Shown here piece by piece: positions 36,346 through 45,737 of a stretch of DNA of 64,000 nucleotides. Below the pieces are notes generated by a model that was not told the origin of the DNA, searched no databases, and was given only the letters and a program-made list of their open reading frames with translations. This DNA is from an uncultured Lachnospiraceae bacterium (GTDB lineage Bacteria > Bacillota > Clostridia > Lachnospirales > Lachnospiraceae), in the NCBI GenBank assembly GCA_910578645.1, contig CAJTQI010000001.1, forward strand, positions 882,387 through 946,386. The letters run 5' to 3'. Numbering within the stretch: the stretch's first letter is position 1; each line of letters opens with the position of its first letter. A program made the translations under genes and the position numbers.

Positions 36346-38691
36346 TTAAAATGTTATTTCCACGGTTCCGGCGTCAGGACTTAGTATCGTATCATTTCCG
36401 TCCGTGGTCATAGATGCGCCGCTTGCAGATTTGGCATGTACATTGACAAGACGCAGTGTGTATGCTTTATCCTTTCCGTTATGAGCCTGTACAGTAATCC
36501 GGGTACCGTTTCTTGCAGCGGTTACATGGAGTGAAACTTCTTGTTCCATATTATAAACGGTTGTTTCGGCGGTCTGTCCGTCGGCCAATGCATATATGCG
36601 TAACTCGGCGTGGTCAGCATAATCGTAGTCGGGTTTGTCATCACATGCGCCCATTGCCACAATAGAATTTTCACGGACCATGAGCGGCAGATGTAAGTAG
36701 TCGTAGGTTTTCTCAATCCATACGCCGCCTTTGGTCTCTTCTCCGGTGAAGAAATCTGTCCATGTACCCTTAGGCAGATAGAAGGAGCCGAGGCTTTCAT
36801 CGTTGAAGATTGGGGCTACCAGGAGATTGTCGCCCAACATATATTGCTTATCCAGATAGTGGCAGTTTTTATCTTCCGTAAATTCCAAGACCATACTTCG
36901 CATGGTAGGAATGCCGGAGCGGCAAGTGTCGATGGAGGTCTTATATAAGTACGGCATCAGGGAAGCCTTCAGACGGGTAAAGGCTCTTACCACGGCTACC
37001 GCTTCGTCGTCGTAAAGCCACGGTACACGGTAAGACTGGCTCCCATGCAGACGGCTGTGCGAAGACAAGAGGCCGAAAGCGACCCAGCGCTTGTAGACGT
37101 CGGCGGTGGAAGTATGCTCGAATCCGCCGATATCATGGGCCCAGAAACCGAAACCGGACATTAACAGGGAGAGGCCTCCACGAAGGCTTTCTTCCATGGA
37201 TTCATAGTCGGACCAACAGTCGCCGCCCCAGTGTACGGGGAATTTCTGTCCGCCTACGGTTGCGGAACGGGCGAACAGTACGGCCTGGCCTTTGCCCCGT
37301 TTTCTCTCCAACAATTCGTATACGGTCTTGTTGTACAGATAAGTGTAGAAGTTGTGCATCTTCTTCGGCTCGGAACCGTCATGATAGACACAGTTGACGG
37401 GAATCCTCTCGCCGAAATCTGTCTTGAAACAGTCCACGCCCATGTCCAGCAGGGATTCCAGTTTATCCTGATACCATTTACATGCTTTCTGGTTGGTGAA
37501 ATCCACAAGCGCCATGCCGGGCTGCCACATATCCCACTGCCATACGTCGCCATTGGGGCGTTTGACAAAGTATCCTTTGTCTTTCCCTTCGGCAAACAGT
37601 ACGGATTCCTGGCCGATATAGGGATTTATCCATACACAGATATTTAGTCCCTTCGCCTTGATTCTTGACAAGAGCCCGGCAGGCTCAGGGAATACTTTTT
37701 CATCCCAGACGAAGTCAGACCAGTGGAAAGCCTTCATCCAGAAGCAGTCGAAATGGAAAGTACGCAACGGGATGCCGCGCCCCAACATGCCGTCAATGAA
37801 ACTCATGACCGTTTCTTCGTCATAATTGGTGGTAAAAGAAGTGGACAGCCACAATCCGAAGGTCCAGGGCGCGGGAAGAGCAGGTTTGCCGGACAAATCG
37901 GTATACCGCATAAGAACATCTTTCATGGTGGGGCCGTTAAAGAAGAAGTAATCCAGGTTGCCCCCTTCCACACAAAAAGATACTTTCGTCACGTTTTCGG
38001 TGCCAAATTCCATGGATACCCGTTCGGGATGGTTTACCAGGACGCCATATCCCTTATTGGAAATATAGAAAGGAATATTTTTGTAAGCCTGTTCGGTGCT
38101 TGTGCCCCCATCCTCGTTATAAATCTCGACGGACTGTCCGTTTTTGACAAAAGGAGTGAAACGCTCTCCTGTACCGTAGAGCAGTTCTCCCACGCCGATG
38201 CCAAGCTGTTGGCGTATATAGGTGTTTTCCAAATCACCGTTTATTTCATAGAAATCACCCTTGTAGTCTGTCTTCATCAGGGCAAGGTCATGTGTGCTGC
38301 TCTTAGTGAGTACTTTGCCGCCGCTTACATAGGACATGGACCAGGGATGTTTGGTGATAACAAGGGAGAGGGAACCGCTTGTGACGGTGAGCGCTTCCTC
38401 TGTGTCTTCCACCTGCAAAATCTGGGGATGTTCCAGGTTAAGCGCAAAGGAGGGTGTTTTCTCCTTTGTACCCATGTGGTGGCAGGTCTGCACGCGAATG
38501 ACATCCGGCATGGGTGAAGAGATGCGGACGGTAAGGTTTATGAATCCTAGCGTATCGCCCCTGGATGTGATTGGATGCGTCGGTGCGCACAGAGTGACCT
38601 CGGTTTCTTTGACTGTGGTGTAGTAGACTTCATGGGGCGAGAAGCAGGCAGTTCCTTCTTTCAAAAGCCAACATCCGTTACTAAATTTCAT
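36346..38691 (-). CDS. yicI: Alpha-xylosidase, GH31 (YicI type)
   Basis: This 781-residue cytoplasmic enzyme fits the YicI/XylS subgroup of GH31 that removes alpha-1,6-xylose from xyloglucan oligosaccharides. The nucleophile Asp is in FKTDFGERIP (about residue 424) and the acid Asp in HWGGDCWSD (about residue 490). The N-terminal beta-sandwich precedes FGLWLSTSFTTNYDEE, and the C-terminal beta domains follow. The start has AGGAGG upstream. It is the last gene of the GH42-GH29-GH31 operon, 109 bp behind GH29. Alpha-glucosidase activity is the main alternative, but the KTDFGE motif is typical of alpha-xylosidases. Confidence 0.87.
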   Translation of the reverse strand: MKFSNGCWLLKEGTACFSPHEVYYTTVKETEVTLCAPTHPITSRGDTLGFINLTVRISSPMPDVIRVQTCHHMGTKEKTPSFALNLEHPQILQVEDTEEALTVTSGSLSLVITKHPWSMSYVSGGKVLTKSSTHDLALMKTDYKGDFYEINGDLENTYIRQQLGIGVGELLYGTGERFTPFVKNGQSVEIYNEDGGTSTEQAYKNIPFYISNKGYGVLVNHPERVSMEFGTENVTKVSFCVEGGNLDYFFFNGPTMKDVLMRYTDLSGKPALPAPWTFGLWLSTSFTTNYDEETVMSFIDGMLGRGIPLRTFHFDCFWMKAFHWSDFVWDEKVFPEPAGLLSRIKAKGLNICVWINPYIGQESVLFAEGKDKGYFVKRPNGDVWQWDMWQPGMALVDFTNQKACKWYQDKLESLLDMGVDCFKTDFGERIPVNCVYHDGSEPKKMHNFYTYLYNKTVYELLERKRGKGQAVLFARSATVGGQKFPVHWGGDCWSDYESMEESLRGGLSLLMSGFGFWAHDIGGFEHTSTADVYKRWVAFGLLSSHSRLHGSQSYRVPWLYDDEAVAVVRAFTRLKASLMPYLYKTSIDTCRSGIPTMRSMVLEFTEDKNCHYLDKQYMLGDNLLVAPIFNDESLGSFYLPKGTWTDFFTGEETKGGVWIEKTYDYLHLPLMVRENSIVAMGACDDKPDYDYADHAELRIYALADGQTAETTVYNMEQEVSLHVTAARNGTRITVQAHNGKDKAYTLRLVNVHAKSASGASMTTDGNDTILSPDAGTVEITF

Positions 38692-38800
38692 TGTGATAAT
38701 CCTCCTGGTAAAATGATGTATGCTCGGAACCTCTGAGAATACATACAGTGTATTTTTTGCAGTTTTTGTTTATACTTTGTTCACTGGATGATACGGTCAT

Positions 38801-40288
38801 TTATTCCACTTGTATCTTTATGACCACAGGAAACTCGCTGTGTACAGTACTTGTTGTGATATGCAGGCCCTCACCGTCCACATGGTATGTCGGTTTCTCT
38901 TCAAAGCCGAGCACGGATACGTTACGGATAATACCCTGGAAATTCGGGCCACCGTTGTCCGTCTGTTTTGCCATGGAGCGGATGGTTATCATGCCGCTTT
39001 CCGGGTAACACAGACAGGTGGCATAGATGCAGCCATGTCCTGCGGTGAACCGGAAATCTTTACTGGTATAGTTGGTCGGTGTAGCATCACTGAATGGCCC
39101 GTCTGTCTCCTGGGTCGGTCCCTCCGCCGCATAGCGCCAAGGCTTCGAGTGATAGACAGCTTCGCCGTTGACGGAAAGCCAACTGCCTATATCGTGCAGG
39201 ATGTCTAAATCTTCTTTGGCAAAGGAGCCGTCTGCTTTTGGCCCCACATTCAGAAGGAGGCTGCCGTTTTTGCTGACTACGTCTATGAGATAGCAGAGCA
39301 GTTCCTTGCTGCTCTTATAATCCAGAGAGGAGGTATGGCACCATGAGTTGCGTGCAACGGCGGTGTCGGTCTGCCAGTAGTAAGGCTGTGAGGAGGTGAA
39401 CTTGCCCCGCTCCACATCCACGATGCCGCTGCCAAAAGCCATGGCATCGTATTTATAGCAGATGGCCGTGGGCTGTCCCCATTCTAAGCCGCGGTTGTAG
39501 TAGTAAGCCGCGATTTTGCGCAGATAGGGCTTGTATGCCTCATGTTGAATCCACCAGTCGAAATAAATCACCTTCGGCTGGTAGCGGTCGATAATCTCGC
39601 AGGTACGGCAAAGCCAGTCTTCCAGAAATTCCTTGTCAGGATAAGGTTTGGCAAAAAGGTCCTGGTGGTCAGGCTGTTCTTTCTCGGCAGGCCAGTAGAA
39701 ATCACCGCAGTGCAAAGGTTCTTTGATGTCGCTGTCAAAATTTTTGCCATGCCCCATAAACCAGTGATGCTCTGCACGGTGGGAGGAAGTTCCGAAGACA
39801 AGTCCATTTTTCTCAAATGCCGTTTTCAGCTCGCCCAGGATATCGCGTTTGGGCCCCATCTGCGCCGCATTGTAGACGGACAGGTCACTTTGGTACATCT
39901 GGAAGCCGTCGTGGTGCTCTGCCACAGGCACGATATATTTTGCCCCGGCGGCAGCGAAAGTTTCCGCCCAATCATCGGGGTCAAATTTTTCGGCCGTAAA
40001 AAGAGGTATGAAATCCTTGTAACCGAAGTCTTTCTGAGGACCGTAAGTCTTGATATGGTGTTCATATTCGGGGGAGCCTTGTACATACATATTCCGGGAA
40101 TACCACTCGTTGGCGTAGGCGGGTACGCTGTAAAGCCCCCAATGAATAAAAATGCCGAATTTTGCCTTTGTGTACCAGTCGGGAATTTCAAAATCTGTCA
40201 GGGAAGCCCAGTCGTTGTGGTAAGTCCCTTTGGCGTTTACTTCATCGATTTGTGTAAGATATTGTTTTTTGTCTGTAATTTTAAACAT
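38801..40288 (-). CDS. Alpha-L-fucosidase, GH29
   Basis: This 495-residue enzyme has the GH29 signature IPDWYTKAKFGIFIHWGLYSV near residues 35-55 (shortened), EWYSRNMY, AKYIVPVAEHHDGF and the nucleophile strand VIYFDWW (Asp near residue 242). There is no signal peptide, so it acts on imported glycan. I chose ATG 40288 with AGGTGGTGG upstream. It lies 47 bp behind the GH42 gene. In this context it would remove the fucose cap of fucosylated xyloglucan; host fucosylated glycans are an alternative substrate. Confidence 0.88.
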   Translation of the reverse strand: MFKITDKKQYLTQIDEVNAKGTYHNDWASLTDFEIPDWYTKAKFGIFIHWGLYSVPAYANEWYSRNMYVQGSPEYEHHIKTYGPQKDFGYKDFIPLFTAEKFDPDDWAETFAAAGAKYIVPVAEHHDGFQMYQSDLSVYNAAQMGPKRDILGELKTAFEKNGLVFGTSSHRAEHHWFMGHGKNFDSDIKEPLHCGDFYWPAEKEQPDHQDLFAKPYPDKEFLEDWLCRTCEIIDRYQPKVIYFDWWIQHEAYKPYLRKIAAYYYNRGLEWGQPTAICYKYDAMAFGSGIVDVERGKFTSSQPYYWQTDTAVARNSWCHTSSLDYKSSKELLCYLIDVVSKNGSLLLNVGPKADGSFAKEDLDILHDIGSWLSVNGEAVYHSKPWRYAAEGPTQETDGPFSDATPTNYTSKDFRFTAGHGCIYATCLCYPESGMITIRSMAKQTDNGGPNFQGIIRNVSVLGFEEKPTYHVDGEGLHITTSTVHSEFPVVIKIQVE

Positions 40289-40335
40289 TGTGCCACCACC
40301 TTTTTTGTTTGATAGGATTAGATGCAAGCGGGCAA

Positions 40336-42351
40336 TTATGCCGTCTGTATAATCGCCACGTCTTTTGCGGGAAGATACAAAGTATCTCCCTCTTTATAGA
40401 GGGTATCTTTCAGGATGTCTTTGCCAGTGCAGTTGAGCGTTACGCCCTGCTCCTGGGTGTCATGGTTGAGGAAGAAAAGGAACGTTCCATTCCCGTTGGT
40501 ACGTGCTGTCACTTCTATACAATCCGGTGTGTCGATAAGCGGACGTATGCCTGATTCCGTACAGATTTCTTTGACGATTGTACGGTAGAAGGCGGCATCG
40601 GAGCTTGTGGCAACATAGTAGGCCGCGCCTTCACCGAAAGCGTTGCGGGTCAGTACGGGCATGCCGGCATAGAAATCCTGTTCGTAGGTGCACAGGGACT
40701 GCGCACTTTCGGTATGCAGCAGGTCACAGAGCATCTTGGCAGGATAAGTGATGCCTTTGTAGGTAAAGCTGTTGTGCGCGCCCTCCGGAAGCGCGTCCTC
40801 TTCTTCCACCCAGACACCCAGGATATCGCGCAGTTTGCCCGGATAGCCGCCTGTGGTGACTAAGTCATGGTCATCCACATAACCGCTGAAGAAAGTGGTC
40901 AGGAACCGTCCGCCCTTTTGAACGAACCGGCGTATTTTTTCGTCATAACCCGGCTTCACCATATACAGTACAGGGGCAGCGACAAAAGAGTAACCGGATA
41001 AATCGTCGTCCACACCGATGAGGTCAACGGGGATATTCAGGTTGTTAAACGCTTTATAGTAGTTTCGTATTTCGTCGCAGTAATGCAGGTTGATGCTGGG
41101 GCCTGCGGAATAGTGGATTGCCCACCAGTTATTCCAGTCGAAGACGATGGCGGCCTTGGCATGCGTCCTGGAGCCCAAGGTCAGGGAACCGATTTTATCA
41201 AGCTCTGCGCCTAGTTGTGCTACTTCGCGGAATACGCGGGTATTCTCATGACAGGCATGGTCGATTACTGCGCCGTGGTATTTCTCACATGCGCCTATGC
41301 TGCGCTTGAGCTGGAAGAACATGACTGTATCCGCACCGTGAGCTACGGCCTGATAGCTCCACAAACGCATGACGCCGGGACGTTTCAAGGCACAGTATGG
41401 ATGCCAGTTGGTTACGCTTGGAGTCTGTTCCATCAGGGCAAAAGGCATACCTTGCTTTAAGCCGCGCATCAAGTCATGGTTCAGGGCAGCGTTTTCCGGG
41501 ATGGCATCGTGTGACGGGTAGTTATCCCAGGAAACGAAGTCCATATATTTTGCCCACATCTGGTAATCTAAAGGCTGATAAGCGCCCATCAGATTGGTAG
41601 TAACCGGAATGTCCGGTGTGATAGCATGTACCGTGTCGTACTCCAGGCGAAAGCAGTCTAAAATGCTTTCTGAATTGAATCTTCTATAATCTAAAGAGAT
41701 TCCCTGGAATGTGGTTCTGTTTTCCGCGAAATGTTCGGACAGCATATTAGGCAGGACGATGTCTTCAAAATCATAGAAGGTGTGTCCCCAGAAGGCGGTA
41801 TCCCATGCCTCGTTGACTGCATCGATAGTCTTATATTTGTCTTTTAACCATACCCGGAAAGCCCGCTCGCAGTTTTCGCAGTAACACTCGCCGCCATATT
41901 CATTGGAGATATGCCAGGCTACGATGTTATCACAGGATTTGTAGCGTTCGGCAAGTTTTTGCGCCAGTGTTTTAGCGTATTTGCGGTAGGTGGGACTGTT
42001 TGGGCAGGAATTATGGCGGCTTCCAAATTTATGTTTCATCCCATGAAAATCCGTCCTGAGAATATCAGGATACTTGCGTGCCATCCATGCCGGATGCGCG
42101 CCCGTGGAAGTGGCAAGACAGATTTTCATGCCGTGTTTTGTCACGGTCTCTATGATTTTGTCTAATTTATCAAAATAGTATGTGTTTTCTGAAGGCTGCA
42201 GGGATGCCCAACTAAACACGTTCAGCGTGACAATGTCGATGTGCGCAAGCTTTAACATGCGCATGTCTTCTTCCCATGTTTCTTCCGGCCACTGTTCCGG
42301 ATTATAATCGCCGCCATATAAAATTTTGTGTACTTTGCTGTTGTGAATCAT
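40336..42351 (-). CDS. Beta-galactosidase, GH42
   Basis: This 671-residue cytoplasmic enzyme has the GH42 start ILYGGDYNPEQWPEETW, acid/base Glu in WHISNEYGGECYCENC (about residue 145, with metal-binding Cys), the DAVNEAWDTAFWGHTF motif, and nucleophile Glu in LMEQTPSVTNW (about residue 306). I chose ATG 42351 with GGAGG 8 nt upstream. It is the first gene of the operon, so beta-galactose removal goes with fucose (GH29) and xylose (GH31) removal. No importer is encoded beside it. Confidence 0.9.
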   Translation of the reverse strand: MIHNSKVHKILYGGDYNPEQWPEETWEEDMRMLKLAHIDIVTLNVFSWASLQPSENTYYFDKLDKIIETVTKHGMKICLATSTGAHPAWMARKYPDILRTDFHGMKHKFGSRHNSCPNSPTYRKYAKTLAQKLAERYKSCDNIVAWHISNEYGGECYCENCERAFRVWLKDKYKTIDAVNEAWDTAFWGHTFYDFEDIVLPNMLSEHFAENRTTFQGISLDYRRFNSESILDCFRLEYDTVHAITPDIPVTTNLMGAYQPLDYQMWAKYMDFVSWDNYPSHDAIPENAALNHDLMRGLKQGMPFALMEQTPSVTNWHPYCALKRPGVMRLWSYQAVAHGADTVMFFQLKRSIGACEKYHGAVIDHACHENTRVFREVAQLGAELDKIGSLTLGSRTHAKAAIVFDWNNWWAIHYSAGPSINLHYCDEIRNYYKAFNNLNIPVDLIGVDDDLSGYSFVAAPVLYMVKPGYDEKIRRFVQKGGRFLTTFFSGYVDDHDLVTTGGYPGKLRDILGVWVEEEDALPEGAHNSFTYKGITYPAKMLCDLLHTESAQSLCTYEQDFYAGMPVLTRNAFGEGAAYYVATSSDAAFYRTIVKEICTESGIRPLIDTPDCIEVTARTNGNGTFLFFLNHDTQEQGVTLNCTGKDILKDTLYKEGDTLYLPAKDVAIIQTA

Positions 42352-42510
42352 ACTTTCCTCCGTTGTGAAATGTTGCGCCTCTAGTGCCATGAAAACATTG
42401 TATTTTGATTATATTACCGTATTCTTATAGTAATAGGCGAGAGACAGCATTGCCAGTGTGTGATAAAGACAGTATACCTTATTTGTCATGCAATGGCTAC
42501 TTGTTCACAA

Positions 42511-42540
42511 AAAAAGCCAGGTCCGAAAACCTGGCTTTTC
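42511..42540. terminator. Terminator of the minus-strand gene at 42581
   Basis: AAAAAGCCAGGT-ccgaa-ACCTGGCTTTT is a strong symmetrical stem with A and T flanks, able to act in either direction. It lies between the GH42 operon start and the end of the 42581 gene. Confidence 0.85.
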
Positions 42541-42580
42541 TCAATTTGCTCTTATGAAAAATATTGGGCTGAAAATAAAA

Positions 42581-43195
42581 TTAATTTGTTGTTGTAAGTC
42601 CTGCTTCCTCTGCCATCTTGTCGAATTTCTGCATGACAGCGTCGTAAGTCCTCTGGGAAATATCGGGAAGCTGTCCACCCCATGTCTTCTCAGCCTGTTT
42701 ATAACCTTTCTTGAAAGCATCGCGCATCTCTTCAATCTTATCCGGGTCTCCTCCGGTCAATGCGTTTGCAAAGTCGATGATTCTGTCGGATGTTTGCTCA
42801 ACACCCCAGTAACCGTCTTCTGAGATATCTTTCTCGGCCTGTGCCTTGGTAGCAGCATCCACTGTAAATTCACCGCTTGCCAGGAAAGACCAGATACCGT
42901 TAGCGCTGTTATAAGTCTGCCCTTGTTTGGTCATCAACTGCTGTACAATATTCTGCAATTGCTGTGCATGGGCCTCGGCATCCGCTTTCATTTTGTTTAC
43001 TAAGTTGGTGTTCTGTGTATAGGTTTTACCTGTCTTATTCGCTGTGTCATTGGACGGTTCATAGACAACACCTGACTCGTTCTTATCTTTGGAAGTATTT
43101 GTTTTGTTTTCTTCATTTGTCTTTCCGGTAGTGGATTGATTTGCCTGATAGACATCGTAAGCACTTGATGCACTTGTAACTCCGTTTACGCTCAT
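42581..43195 (-). CDS. Conserved hypothetical protein, 204 residues
   Basis: I do not recognise the family with confidence. The first 60 residues are Ser/Thr/Asn/Lys-rich (low complexity, SVNGVTSASSAYDVYQ start), then come predicted helices, a hydrophilic middle KADAEAHAQQLQNIVQQL and an acidic tail. It has no signal peptide, membrane segment or Cys. AAGGAGG precedes the ATG at 43195. A single gene with its own terminator. Confidence 0.7.
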   Translation of the reverse strand: MSVNGVTSASSAYDVYQANQSTTGKTNEENKTNTSKDKNESGVVYEPSNDTANKTGKTYTQNTNLVNKMKADAEAHAQQLQNIVQQLMTKQGQTYNSANGIWSFLASGEFTVDAATKAQAEKDISEDGYWGVEQTSDRIIDFANALTGGDPDKIEEMRDAFKKGYKQAEKTWGGQLPDISQRTYDAVMQKFDKMAEEAGLTTTN

Positions 43196-43388
43196 GGGTA
43201 TCCCTCCTTGGAATATATTCATTGTATGTTTTCGGTTGCGTATCGGGGACGTATCCCGCTTCTATTTATTATATCGTAACATGTGCCTGGAAAAATTAGG
43301 CTCATATTTTATTTTTTTGTGATGGAGGAAGCTTTTTATGTCAGAAAAGGTCCCGTTCATAACATAGTTGTTTTTGGCAGGAACTGTC

Positions 43389-43418
43389 TTGACGAAGGGT
43401 GGTTTTATTAGATATAAT
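43389..43418 (+). promoter_or_regulatory. Probable sigma-A promoter for ispE
   Basis: TTGACG (43389-43394), 18 nt, TATAAT (43413-43418), 136 bp upstream of the chosen ispE start. The rest of the 43196-43553 gap shows no gene. Confidence 0.65.
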
Positions 43419-43553
43419 TTACATACTATTATTGTATACAAAATGCAATCTGGCGTACCCGGCATATTTCGCATTTCACGGGGAGCACGCCGGAAAGGGT
43501 AATCTGACAAAGGGACTTCGAGGGTGCATAAGGAGGGAAAGGCGGAATTTTCT

Positions 43554-44450
43554 ATGGACTTGGAGATGACTACGCAGAAAGCATATGCGAAAATTAATAT
43601 CGGATTGGACGTGCTGCGGCGCCGGAAGGACGGATATCATGAGGTTAAGATGGTTATGCAGACGGTGGACATCTGCGACGATTTATCCTTCGAGAAGACA
43701 TGGCGGCCGGGGATAGAGCTTTGTACTGACTGCGGAAGTCTTCCCATGGACAAAGGAAACTTAGTGTACAGGGCCGCAGAACTTTTATTTCAGGAAAAAG
43801 GCATTGCAGAAGGTGTCAAGATTACGTTGGTAAAGAGGATTCCTATCGCTGCCGGTATGGCAGGGGGAAGCTCTGACGCGGCTGCCACAATGCGTGGACT
43901 GAATGAACTTTTCCGGATGGGTTATTCTATACAGGAGTTACAGGCACTTGGGGTCAGGCTGGGTGCGGATATTCCTTATTGTCTTGTGGGAGGCACAATG
44001 CTGGCGGAAGGAATCGGTGAGATATTGACTCCGCTGCCTGCGCCGCCGTCATGTTACCTTGTTGTGGCGAAGCCTGATATTGATGTGTCGACCGCTTTTG
44101 TCTATGGTAACCTCCATGCGGATACATTGACGTACCATCCTGACATAGATGGAATGGTAGGGGCTCTTTATGACGGAAACTTAAGGGGGATAACGGAACG
44201 GTTAGGAAATGTACTTGAGACTGTCACCGTGGAGGAATATCCCGTGATTGTCAGGTTAAAAGAGTTATTGCGGGAGCAAGGGGCGGAGAATGCGCTGATG
44301 AGCGGAAGCGGGCCTACAGTGTTTGGCATATTTATGCAAAAAGATGAGGCTGAGAAAGCCGCCTGCGCCGTTAGGGAGAGACGGCTTGCAGGACAGGTTT
44401 TTGTGACGGTATTTCAAGGAGGAGTGGAGGAAGCGGTATATTTAGAATAG
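43554..44450 (+). CDS. ispE: 4-diphosphocytidyl-2-C-methyl-D-erythritol kinase
   Basis: IspE phosphorylates CDP-methylerythritol in the MEP isoprenoid pathway. The GHMP kinase motifs are present: KAYAKINIGLDVLRRRKDGYHEV at the N-terminus (first part), the ATP loop PIAAGMAGGSSDAAATMRGL near residue 100, and the late MSGSGPTVFG. At 298 residues it has the usual length. The start is uncertain among GTG 43524, ATG 43554 and ATG 43566; 43554 has AGGCGG 8 nt upstream. The GntR gene follows after 64 bp. Confidence 0.9.
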   Translation: MDLEMTTQKAYAKINIGLDVLRRRKDGYHEVKMVMQTVDICDDLSFEKTWRPGIELCTDCGSLPMDKGNLVYRAAELLFQEKGIAEGVKITLVKRIPIAAGMAGGSSDAAATMRGLNELFRMGYSIQELQALGVRLGADIPYCLVGGTMLAEGIGEILTPLPAPPSCYLVVAKPDIDVSTAFVYGNLHADTLTYHPDIDGMVGALYDGNLRGITERLGNVLETVTVEEYPVIVRLKELLREQGAENALMSGSGPTVFGIFMQKDEAEKAACAVRERRLAGQVFVTVFQGGVEEAVYLE

Positions 44451-44514
44451 TTTAGAATAAAAACAATATATGATGGTCACAGTGTAAAATGGGAGTTAAG
44501 AGAAGGGTGTTTGT

Positions 44515-45216
44515 ATGGGAGATAGTTTTGAAGTGACAATGGATGAATTTCTTCCCCTGCGGGATGTTGTATTCAACACGTTGCGCAAAGCAATCCTTAC
44601 AGGAGAATTAAAGCCGGGAGAGCGTCTTATGGAAATTCATTTAGCGAATCGGTTGGGGGTTAGCCGGACGCCGATTAGGGAGGCAATCCGTAAACTGGAG
44701 CTGGAAGGGTTAGTTATTATGATTCCGCGCCGTGGGGCGGAGGTAGCCCAGATTACGGAAAAGAGTCTGAAGGACGTGTTGGAGGTACGGCGGGCGTTAG
44801 ATGCGCTCTGTGTAGAACTGGCATGCGACAGAATCTGCGCGGCGGAGGAAGAACGGCTTGGGAAGGCATGTGATGAATTTGAACGCGCAACACAGACGAA
44901 AGATGCGACTACGATTGCCGAGGCGGATGTGGTGTTTCACGATATCATTGTACATGCCACAGGCAATCAACGTTTAATACAGTTGATTAATAATCTGTCG
45001 GAGCAGATGTATCGCTATCGTTTTGAGTATATTAAAGATGGAAGCCGTCATGACAATCTGGTTGACGAGCATAGAATGATATATGAAAGTATTGTGGGCC
45101 GGGATAAGGAAGGCGCTGCCAAGGCGGCACGGTTCCATATAGACAATCAGGAAAAATCTATTATCCGACAGCTTAGACTTGAGCAGGAGCAGGCGGCAAC
45201 GCGCAGAAGGATATAG
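44515..45216 (+). CDS. GntR-family regulator, FadR/FCD type
   Basis: This 233-residue protein has a winged HTH (LANRLGVSRTPIREAIRKLELEGLV, residues about 43-67) and an all-helical FCD sensor domain with metal-ligand-type positions (DVVFHDIIVHATGNQRL and later histidines). FCD regulators sense small organic acids or sugars. There is no adjacent catabolic gene to suggest an effector; ispE lies upstream and a small membrane protein downstream. Confidence 0.85.
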   Translation: MGDSFEVTMDEFLPLRDVVFNTLRKAILTGELKPGERLMEIHLANRLGVSRTPIREAIRKLELEGLVIMIPRRGAEVAQITEKSLKDVLEVRRALDALCVELACDRICAAEEERLGKACDEFERATQTKDATTIAEADVVFHDIIVHATGNQRLIQLINNLSEQMYRYRFEYIKDGSRHDNLVDEHRMIYESIVGRDKEGAAKAARFHIDNQEKSIIRQLRLEQEQAATRRRI

Positions 45217-45284
45217 TGTATAGGTATTTGCATAATGGTTACACTCCTTATTAGTACATTATAAAAAGACAGGAGTGTGACAGT

Positions 45285-45569
45285 ATGTGGAGCGGATTAG
45301 TGAAGTGGCAGGGGATACGGAAAATGGCAGACGACTTGCGTTTGCGCATGGCAGCCGTGTGTGTTTCGGCATTCGTGTGGTGGGCCGTTCTGTACCCGGA
45401 GCTGTGCTTTACGGAGAGTACCTGTGAGCAGGTCATTGTGGAAAAAGGGCAGGAGAGTGCGGAGGAACAGACGGACTTCTCCGGTATATTAGGCGCTTCC
45501 GGAGAGGAAATTGTTATTAGAAGCAGACTGTTTGAGTGGATAGAAGAGAAGAAGAGTGAATCGGATTGA
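45285..45569 (+). CDS. Small hypothetical membrane protein
   Basis: This 94-residue protein has one hydrophobic segment (MAAVCVSAFVWWAVLYPELCF, about residues 22-41) and an acidic C-terminus. AGGAGTG lies at normal distance before the ATG, which supports a real gene. I recognise no family. It sits between gntR and murI and is followed by the structured murI leader. Confidence 0.5.
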   Translation: MWSGLVKWQGIRKMADDLRLRMAAVCVSAFVWWAVLYPELCFTESTCEQVIVEKGQESAEEQTDFSGILGASGEEIVIRSRLFEWIEEKKSESD

Positions 45570-45574
45570 AATGA

Positions 45575-45726
45575 GTCACAGCGAAGTTGTGACATGGCGG
45601 TTAGTGTGAAAAATCCATATGCGGAAGATTTTTCACACACGAGATTTGTGTCTGCGCTCACTTGACACAAACTCGATATATGCGCTGTCTCAACAAAAGT
45701 TGAGACAAACGCAGCGCAGAAATGGG
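45575..45726 (+). promoter_or_regulatory. Pseudoknot-type leader, copy 3 (murI), with extra hairpins
   Basis: Hairpins in order: GTCACA/TGTGAC (45575-45580/45588-45593), GTGTGAAAAATC/GATTTTTCACAC (45604-45615/45627-45638), CGAG-a-TTTGTGTC with GACACAAACTCG (45640-45652/45664-45675), and GTCTCAAC/GTTGAGAC (45687-45694/45699-45706). TGCGCT in the third loop (45653-45658) or again at 45681-45686 can pair with AGCGCA (45713-45718), which runs into GAAATGGGG before murI. The first pairing is interleaved, the second is not. Confidence 0.65.
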
Positions 45727-45737
45727 GATTAGAATGA

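Noticed and set aside
37723..38517. A 264-codon open frame antisense to the GH31 gene
   Set aside because: It is fully inside a gene with clear catalytic motifs on the other strand; the open frame is a by-product of its codon use.
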